Positions 5,402 through 9,668 of a DNA stretch of 9,668 nucleotides are shown in pieces; the first letter of the stretch is position 1; each line of letters opens with the position of its first letter. A program made the translations under genes and the position numbers. Origin of the DNA: Methanomicrobiales archaeon (GTDB taxonomy: Archaea > Halobacteriota > Methanomicrobia > Methanomicrobiales > Methanospirillaceae); contig JAAZNH010000245.1 of assembly GCA_012798365.1 (NCBI GenBank), positions 1-9,668 of the forward strand, read 5' to 3'. The notes under the pieces are model-generated. The model was given only the letters and a program-made list of their open reading frames with translations, was not told the origin of the DNA and searched no databases.

Positions 5402-5794
5402 ATGCAGTGTCCCGCCTGCGGTTATGACGGCATCAATGAGGAGTCGTGTTTCTGTCCCCGGTGCCGGTACCAGTTCCAGGTGCCCGATGACGAGCCCTGG
5501 CCGGAACCGGTGGTGTACGCTCCGGTAACGCCGGAACCCGCGCATGCAGAAACCGCTGAAGGTTTTTCCAAAAAAGAGATCCTCCGGCTCAAAGTCCAGC
5601 TCCTTCCCTCAACCCTGATCGTGCTGGTATCGAGTACGATTCTCATCTATACCGCAGTACCGCAGCTGGCCGAACTCCGCGTTACCCTGCAGGGAACGGT
5701 CATCCAGGCCGGCGGCATCATCTCCGGTATCGCAGGTGCCTGCATCGCGCTCGTGTTCCATAGCGTGATGCTCTGGCGGATACGGCGGGCCTGA
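5402..5794 (+). CDS. Zinc-ribbon protein with two membrane segments
   Basis: This small protein of 130 residues has an N-terminal zinc ribbon (C3, C6 and C18, C21: CPAC and CPRC), an acidic/Pro-rich linker (28-50) and two predicted membrane helices (about 66-86 and 101-125). A basic end (RIRRA) follows. Such zinc-ribbon-plus-TM proteins are common in archaea and mostly uncharacterised; I do not know a specific function. The ATG at 5402 has no ribosome-binding site. 'ctcatatcc' centred about 27 bases upstream could be the TATA box of a leaderless transcript. It converges with the minus-strand pair. Confidence 0.75.
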   Translation: MQCPACGYDGINEESCFCPRCRYQFQVPDDEPWPEPVVYAPVTPEPAHAETAEGFSKKEILRLKVQLLPSTLIVLVSSTILIYTAVPQLAELRVTLQGTVIQAGGIISGIAGACIALVFHSVMLWRIRRA

Positions 5795-5830
5795 TCCCGC
5801 GCTCCCGGCTTTTCGCATCCCGTTCCCCGT

Positions 5831-5857
5831 GCCTGGAACGCAGGCTAAAAAAGTTTT
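5831..5857. terminator. Bidirectional terminator between converging genes
   Basis: A small hairpin (gcctg/caggc, 5831-5845) is followed by 'taaaaaagttttt'. The plus strand ends in T5 and the minus strand reads T6 after its stop codon, so both converging transcripts could end here. Confidence 0.45.
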
Positions 5858-6238
5858 TCAGGTCCCGGCCTGCTGCAGCTGCGCCCACATCAGGCCGACA
5901 GCAAATGCCGTGAAATATTCCGCTTCGGAAAAGCCGGGATCTTTTGTTTCGAGATCGGCAAGGGCTGCTGCTTTTGCATCCGCACCCTCGCCATAGTCTC
6001 CCTGCAGGAATGCCCCGCAGACTTCCGTGACATCGAACGAAAGCCGTCTCACCCGCACGAGGGCGTCGCGGCAGGCTTTTGGCGGAGCCTGGGGGACAGC
6101 GTCGCGGATCCGGTTGAGAAGATCATTGTCGTCCGGCACCGGGCAGGACGGCGGCGAGCGGCCCTTGTGGAAGATGAGGGAGAACGCCGCTGACAGGGCC
6201 TCGTCCGCTTCCGGGGATTTGGTGTGAGGGGCGGGCAT
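5858..6238 (-). CDS. Small conserved-looking protein of unknown function
   Basis: The 126-residue protein starts at ATG 6238, eight bases after the stop codon of the flavoprotein gene on the same strand, so the two are very likely co-transcribed. It has no membrane segment, signal peptide or cysteine motif. It is mainly helical in appearance, with a C-terminal stretch 'EAEYFTAFAVGLMWAQLQQ'. Base composition and codon choice match the neighbours, which supports a real gene. I do not recognise the family; a role linked to the upstream oxidoreductase is inferred only from the operon. Confidence 0.65.
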   Translation of the reverse strand: MPAPHTKSPEADEALSAAFSLIFHKGRSPPSCPVPDDNDLLNRIRDAVPQAPPKACRDALVRVRRLSFDVTEVCGAFLQGDYGEGADAKAAALADLETKDPGFSEAEYFTAFAVGLMWAQLQQAGT

Positions 6239-6246
6239 CGGGACTC

Positions 6247-7653
6247 TTACCGTTTCTGTTCCTGCTGCCGGCGCTTCAGCACCGGGCTTGTGCGGATTGC
6301 CTGTTCGAGCGGCTCCAGCATGTGTTTTTTCATATCCTGCTCAGTACTCTTGCGGGCCTGAGGGATGCTGAGGAGCAGCGAGAGGGATGTTGTCCGGACC
6401 CGGTCGCCAAGATGATCCGTGGGGAAGTCATAGAGCCCGTGCTGTTGGTAATACGCGTCATCGGCCTTGAAAACCGCCCGCATCCCGGCATAAAGTTCGT
6501 CGCGGAAGACCTTTTTTCCCGCAACCGACGGGAACCCGCCCGGCGCAACGTACCCGCTCTTTGCAAGCCGGAGGGCCCGGTCGGCAAGCGTATCGATCCG
6601 GGCATCGATCGCGGTTGAGTTCTCGTCTTCATCGGATACAAAACCGGCCAGTGTGGATCCCTGCACGGCAACATACGATGTGAGAACCTCGCGCAGCGTC
6701 TCGCACTGCGAGAACGGGCCTTCAATGATAAACCCGACCGGCCTTCCGGCCAGTGAAGGCACATGGCCTTTGAAGAAACTCCGGTCAAAGACCTGCTTGA
6801 AATCCGCGGAAAGGTACCGGTCCTTCACGTACCCGGCAAAGATGACGATGTCTGCACCCAGCACGGTTGTGTTCCAGAAATTGACAAACCCGTCGGTATA
6901 CACGCAGCGGTTTTCGAATGCACAGCGGCAGCAGCCAAGGCAGCCGCCTTTCATCTCCGCATCCTCGAGCGGGATGACGAGCGCTGCTGTGCCAAAGCAG
7001 GACGCAGCCCGGGTCACCATCTTCTCAAGGTTCGAGCCGGGCCGGGCATCGGTCAGGATCACGGCTTTTTTACCGGCTGTATCAAGGGGCATCGGGATTC
7101 CCCCCGGCCGGTACTGGTAAAGGGTACGGTTGACCGGCGGGTAGAACCGCTGGACAGCGGGCCTGCGGGAGGCCTGGTCAAAGAAATCCGCGCCAAAGAG
7201 GAGGAGTTCCTCCTGGTGTTTTTCCGAGGTGAGGTCATTCATCTTTGCCATGAACGGCCCGCCCCAGAGCATACCAAGGTCTTCGGCAACTGCATGGAGG
7301 TACGCGGTTGCGGTCTGGTCGAAGAAATGGATGGAGGTCGTGATGGCGGCAGCATATTTTCCGGTAAAATCGCTTTTTGCGTTTTTTGTGAAGAGGAGTT
7401 CAAAGAACCGCTTGAACTGCGCTGGCACAAGCATGTAATAAACCGGTGTTGCAAAAAGGATTGCATCAGCAGAAGAGATCGATGCCATCACTTTTCTGAA
7501 CGCTTCCTCATCCATCTCAAGAGCCGTGATCCGCTGGCCGACATGTTCGACAATAAAAGTATGGCCGGGGAAAGCCAGTTCAAGGAAGCGGACATACTGC
7601 ATGGTCACGCTGTCGCTTCCCTTGGGACTGCCGTTCAGTACACAGATCTTCAT
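6247..7653 (-). CDS. Double flavodoxin-fold NAD(P)H-dependent oxidoreductase
   Basis: The 468-residue protein has two FMN-reductase-like domains in tandem. Domain 1 (1 to about 165) starts MKICVLNGSPKGSDS, a typical FMN phosphate-binding loop, and has 'ATPVYYMLVPAQFKRFFE' (68-85). Domain 2 (about 195-345) starts 'KKAVILTDARPGSN', a weaker loop. It has C238, C241, C244 and C250 spaced C-x2-C-x2-C-x5-C, like the compact 4Fe-4S motif of methanogen iron-sulfur flavoproteins (Isf); C242 is an extra cysteine. A basic helical tail (about 380-468) ends QQEQKR. It is probably a cytoplasmic electron carrier or reductase with unknown substrate. The open frame extends to 7818, but homology begins at ATG 7653. 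An in-frame GTG at 7662 lies 10 bases after 'ggag' and may be the real start. Confidence 0.8.
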   Translation of the reverse strand: MKICVLNGSPKGSDSVTMQYVRFLELAFPGHTFIVEHVGQRITALEMDEEAFRKVMASISSADAILFATPVYYMLVPAQFKRFFELLFTKNAKSDFTGKYAAAITTSIHFFDQTATAYLHAVAEDLGMLWGGPFMAKMNDLTSEKHQEELLLFGADFFDQASRRPAVQRFYPPVNRTLYQYRPGGIPMPLDTAGKKAVILTDARPGSNLEKMVTRAASCFGTAALVIPLEDAEMKGGCLGCCRCAFENRCVYTDGFVNFWNTTVLGADIVIFAGYVKDRYLSADFKQVFDRSFFKGHVPSLAGRPVGFIIEGPFSQCETLREVLTSYVAVQGSTLAGFVSDEDENSTAIDARIDTLADRALRLAKSGYVAPGGFPSVAGKKVFRDELYAGMRAVFKADDAYYQQHGLYDFPTDHLGDRVRTTSLSLLLSIPQARKSTEQDMKKHMLEPLEQAIRTSPVLKRRQQEQKR

Positions 7654-7691
7654 GGTCTTCACACGCTGGTATCTCCATACAACGGCAGGGT

Positions 7692-7700
7692 GGATTAAAG
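7692..7700 (-). promoter_or_regulatory. Possible TATA box for the flavoprotein operon
   Basis: On the minus strand this reads 'ctttaatcc', which would place transcription start near 7670, a few bases before the GTG (7662) and ATG (7653) candidates. The match is weak. Confidence 0.3.
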
Positions 7701-7770
7701 TGACGAAACCATTCCGCGTGCAAAGAAAGATCCGGGAAATTGGTGCGAAATAATTTTCACAGAAACAAAA

Positions 7771-7777
7771 TTTTTTA
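7771..7777 (+). promoter_or_regulatory. TATA box of the DUF333/chagasin lipoprotein
   Basis: 'tttttta' is centred 29 bases before ATG 7803, so the transcript would begin at or within a few bases of the start codon (leaderless). This supports 7803 over the longer open frame from 7740, which would start upstream of the promoter. Confidence 0.55.
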
Positions 7778-7802
7778 CCATAACACCCTGCAATGCATAC
7801 GC

Positions 7803-8678
7803 ATGATATCCGTATCACGTTCCGGGCGCATCGTCCCCGGGCTTATCGCACTGGGCATTCTCCTGGTGCTCATCGCATTCACTGCAGGCTGCACCCAGAC
7901 CCCGGCAACGCCGGTAACCCCGGCGCCCACGACCGCTGCACCCGCGGTTACCCCAGCGGCCCCGGTTGCCGGCATGGCAAACCCGGCATCGGTTGCCTGC
8001 GGGCAGGCTGGCGGGAGGACCGAGATTAAGAAGGATGCAACCGGCGGCGAGTATGGCATGTGCACGTTTGCCAACGGGACGACCTGCGAGGAGTGGGCGC
8101 TCTTCCGCGGCGAGGGATGCAAGCCCGGCGTAGCAGCAGCTGCAACCACTGCTCCTGCTGTTGGCATGGCAAATCCCGCGTCTGTTGCCTGCGGACAGGC
8201 TGGCGGAAAGACCGAGATTAAGAAAGACGCAACCGGCGGCGAGTATGGCATGTGCACCTTTACCAACGGGACAACCTGCGAGGAGTGGGCACTCTTCCGC
8301 GGCGAAGGGTGTAAGCCCGGCGTAGCAGCAGCAGTCACCCCGGAAGGCAAGAAGATGGTCACGTTCACTGATGCCGATACTGGCAAAACCTCTGATATCC
8401 CAAAGGGATCAACGTTCGCTGTTGAACTCGCCGAGAACCCGACAACCGGGTTCCAGTGGAATGCAACGCTCTCCCCTGGCCTTGAACTGGTCTCTGACAA
8501 TTACCAGACCAGCCAGCATGCCGAGGGCATGGTCGGTGTCGGCGGGACCCGGACATGGATAATCCTTGCAAAGGACACCGGTTCGCAGAAGTTCTCCGCG
8601 GTCTACAAGCGCTCATGGGAGGCAACGACCGGCAGCGAGAACTCCTTTGTTGTCAACGTAAACGTTGTGACCGTGTAA
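7803..8678 (+). CDS. Lipoprotein: two DUF333 units plus chagasin-like inhibitor domain
   Basis: The 291-residue protein starts with a signal peptide and lipobox (IAFTAGC, C30), then a Thr/Ala/Pro linker. DUF333 ('putative hemolysin') units follow at about 58-106 and 122-170, each with four cysteines. The C-terminal domain (about 184-291) carries the three loops of chagasin-family (MEROPS I42) cysteine-protease inhibitors: NPTTGFQW (212-219), GVGGTRTW (245-252) and RSWE (270-273). It is therefore probably an extracellular, lipid-anchored protein that may inhibit papain-like proteases; the DUF333 role is unknown. The two DUF333 units are a 192-bp tandem duplication with 16 base but only 2 amino-acid differences by hand count. 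ATG 7803 is chosen because a TATA box lies 29 bases before it and the signal peptide then has normal length. Confidence 0.88.
   Translation: MISVSRSGRIVPGLIALGILLVLIAFTAGCTQTPATPVTPAPTTAAPAVTPAAPVAGMANPASVACGQAGGRTEIKKDATGGEYGMCTFANGTTCEEWALFRGEGCKPGVAAAATTAPAVGMANPASVACGQAGGKTEIKKDATGGEYGMCTFTNGTTCEEWALFRGEGCKPGVAAAVTPEGKKMVTFTDADTGKTSDIPKGSTFAVELAENPTTGFQWNATLSPGLELVSDNYQTSQHAEGMVGVGGTRTWIILAKDTGSQKFSAVYKRSWEATTGSENSFVVNVNVVTV
7971..8335 (+). repeat. In-gene tandem duplication, 192-bp period
   Basis: The sequence from 7971 recurs from 8163 in frame (64 codons). About 171 bases are clearly alignable with 16 mismatches, 14 of them synonymous by hand count. The encoded units differ only by R72/K136 and A90/T154. 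Confidence 0.9.
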
Positions 8679-8691
8679 GACTATCATTCCA

Positions 8692-8713
8692 GCCTTTTTT
8701 TTAGAAAAAAGGC
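8692..8713 (+). terminator. Terminator hairpin after the DUF333/chagasin gene
   Basis: gcctttttt pairs with aaaaaaggc around the loop 'ttag', a 9-bp stem 13 bases after the stop codon, with a further T-run at 8725-8731. Confidence 0.6.
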
Positions 8714-8756
8714 CACAAATTCTCCTTTTTTCCCGTTGTGTTTTTTCACGAATACC

Positions 8757-8763
8757 TTTTTAT
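8757..8763 (+). promoter_or_regulatory. TATA box of the double-CxxC protein gene
   Basis: 'tttttat' is centred 29 bases before ATG 8789, the same geometry as the preceding gene, which suggests a leaderless transcript and supports that start. Confidence 0.55.
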
Positions 8764-8788
8764 TTCCACAGTGCAATGGAACGGTATT

Positions 8789-9496
8789 ATGGTTTGGATA
8801 CAGGTCTGGTCAGTTCCGCATGAGTATATCCGGGCGGAAAAGATCGAATCCGTATACTACCGGACGCTCACCAAAGGGCGCAGCGAGGACTGGATCGAGA
8901 TTCTCGTCCGGCCGATGGAAAAGCCGGTCCTGCAGGTGTGCCTGAATATTGGCGCCGACCCGAAGACGGGGGAGGAAAGGAAGGCCTGGCACCAGCTTGC
9001 AGAACGGCGGGCCGGCCTGGTCCTTGAAGAAGTGATCCGGATCATCAGCGATAAGGAGCACCGGACGAAGATGGTATCTCTCAAGGATCTCGTTGACCTT
9101 GATTTTACCGAAGAAGCTCCCACATCCCTGGACATGGAGATCTGGGTCTGGAACCTCCCCTGCCAAACGTGCGGGAAGGAGACGCCGGTGGTGTACCCGG
9201 TGGGTGCATTCTTTGGCTACATGCTGGAGTTCAATTTCCTCTCAAACCTGCCCCGGCTCCTGGCGGAAAAATTCCGGTTCTTCAAAAAGGGGGAGGGGAG
9301 CACAAAAGAGGCCGGGGAATACCACAATACCTGCATCCACTGCGGTTCAGCCCAGCCGGACTGGCGCGTGATGGAGTCGTACCTGGACCTTGCAACACAC
9401 CCGGACCAGGTCAGTGAAAAATCCCATATCACCGTCCCGCTGACCGAGGCGGAAAAAGCGGAATATAAAAAAGCCGGGATTGACCCGGACTGGTAA
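8789..9496 (+). CDS. Unknown protein with two CxxC pairs
   Basis: The protein has 235 residues. The N-terminal half (1-110) is a mixed alpha/beta region with no motif I recognise. The C-terminal half has CQTC (125-128) and CIHC (182-185), which could bind one zinc ion as a split zinc ribbon. Between them are a hydrophobic stretch 'YPVGAFFGYMLEFNFL' (136-151) and a basic segment. No signal peptide is seen. The open frame reaches back to GTG 8738, but that would put the start upstream of the TATA box, so ATG 8789 is preferred. The terminator of the previous gene lies before it, so it is a single-gene unit. Function unknown. Confidence 0.75.
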   Translation: MVWIQVWSVPHEYIRAEKIESVYYRTLTKGRSEDWIEILVRPMEKPVLQVCLNIGADPKTGEERKAWHQLAERRAGLVLEEVIRIISDKEHRTKMVSLKDLVDLDFTEEAPTSLDMEIWVWNLPCQTCGKETPVVYPVGAFFGYMLEFNFLSNLPRLLAEKFRFFKKGEGSTKEAGEYHNTCIHCGSAQPDWRVMESYLDLATHPDQVSEKSHITVPLTEAEKAEYKKAGIDPDW

Positions 9497-9509
9497 TTTT
9501 CTGTATCCG

Positions 9510-9533
9510 TTTTTTTTATTTTCAGTTTTTTTT
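9510..9533 (+). terminator. T-run terminator after the double-CxxC gene
   Basis: Two runs of eight T (9510-9517 and 9526-9533) begin 13 bases after the stop codon, fitting archaeal T-run termination. Confidence 0.5.
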
Positions 9534-9546
9534 GCTCTGTAGAAAT
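9533..9546 (+). repeat. Extra copy of the IS terminal sequence
   Basis: tgctctgtagaaat is identical over 14 bases to the right IS end read inward, and over 13 to the left end. It is oriented so that an element would extend towards the window edge. No transposase follows within the window, and it overlaps the promoter-like flank of repeat copy 2. Confidence 0.5.
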
Positions 9547-9557
9547 CATTTTTTTAT

Positions 9558-9643
9558 CTGTTGACGTTCTCGGGGCTCCGCCCCGTCACTAGGGCACCCC
9601 CGGTTGCGATAACGACGTATTACCAGTTTTGGGAATATTATTC
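9558..9643 (+). repeat. Dispersed repeat, copy 2 (candidate structured RNA)
   Basis: This is the partner of 892-976. The hairpin here is perfect (cgggg, loop ctccg, ccccg). It starts 62 bases after the stop codon of the double-CxxC gene, against 65 for copy 1. Downstream, 'aatgag' and 'ctcatt' (about 9647-9665) can form another hairpin around 'tgatcct'. The window ends before the rest can be compared. Confidence 0.6.
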
Positions 9644-9668
9644 ATGAATGAGTGATCCTCTCATTGAG

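Noticed and set aside
4756..5403. 215-residue open frame on the minus strand
   Set aside because: Antisense to the archaellin-like lipoprotein gene; rich in Gly, Asp, Arg and Pro as expected of a GC-rich shadow frame.
6763..7698. 311-residue open frame on the plus strand
   Set aside because: Shadow of the flavoprotein gene on the other strand, whose two domains are clearly recognised.
7654..7818. 55-residue N-terminal extension of the flavoprotein
   Set aside because: Homology starts at MKICVLNG; the extension is Cys- and Phe-rich, overlaps the divergent lipoprotein's promoter and start, and is not protein-like.
892..9643. An 8.7-kb mobile or integrated element bounded by the two direct repeats
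   Set aside because: The genes between are ordinary chromosomal ones, no integrase or replication gene is present, and the repeats look like independent copies placed after two different genes.

Overview
The window looks like chromosomal DNA of a methanogenic archaeon of the order Methanomicrobiales, most like Methanoregula. This rests on recognised families, not on a database search. They are a DUF3821-type S-layer/surface protein, a 6-phospho-3-hexuloisomerase, an archaeosine-synthase-like DUF5591 protein and a lipoprotein with an archaellin-like domain. Genes are GC-rich with C/G-ending codons, spacers are rich in A and T runs, and several genes have archaeal TATA boxes about 27-30 bp before the start codon.

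Layout. The 3' end of a surface-protein gene (3-827, +) is followed by about 960 bases without a convincing gene. That gap holds a dispersed repeat with a conserved hairpin (892-976), two strong GC hairpins, an AT-rich tract, a 73-nt inverted repeat, a stretch that may be decayed coding sequence, and the leader of the next gene. Next come a short archaeosine-synthase-like gene (1788-2429, +) and a degenerate tandem array with a 25-bp period starting right behind it (2432-2785, resuming at 3794-3953). A complete 1008-bp IS5-family insertion sequence (2786-3793) splits the array. Then follow 6-phospho-3-hexuloisomerase (3995-4621, +), an archaellin-like lipoprotein (4786-5325, +) and a two-TM zinc-ribbon protein (5402-5794, +). 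A minus-strand pair encodes a double flavodoxin-fold oxidoreductase (7653-6247) and a small unknown protein (6238-5858). Divergent from it is a lipoprotein with two DUF333 units and a chagasin-like inhibitor domain (7803-8678, +). The last gene is a double-CxxC protein of unknown function (8789-9496, +). The window ends in a second copy of the dispersed repeat (9558-9643).

How the parts fit. This is mostly an ordinary set of single genes with their own promoters; only the minus-strand pair looks like an operon. The hexuloisomerase belongs to ribulose-monophosphate sugar metabolism, the DUF5591 protein to tRNA modification, and three products face the cell surface. No defence system, CRISPR array, integrase or other gene-scale novel system was seen.

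The most unusual content is non-coding. (i) The 25-bp array: removing the IS and one 8-bp target duplication restores the 25-bp phase exactly. (ii) The IS transposase has no stop codon inside the IS and takes its last 16 residues and stop from the array. (iii) The repeat at 892 and 9558 has a promoter-like A/T element and a hairpin kept by base-pair-preserving changes, and both copies lie 62-65 bases after a stop codon. It is a candidate structured RNA or mobile repeat.
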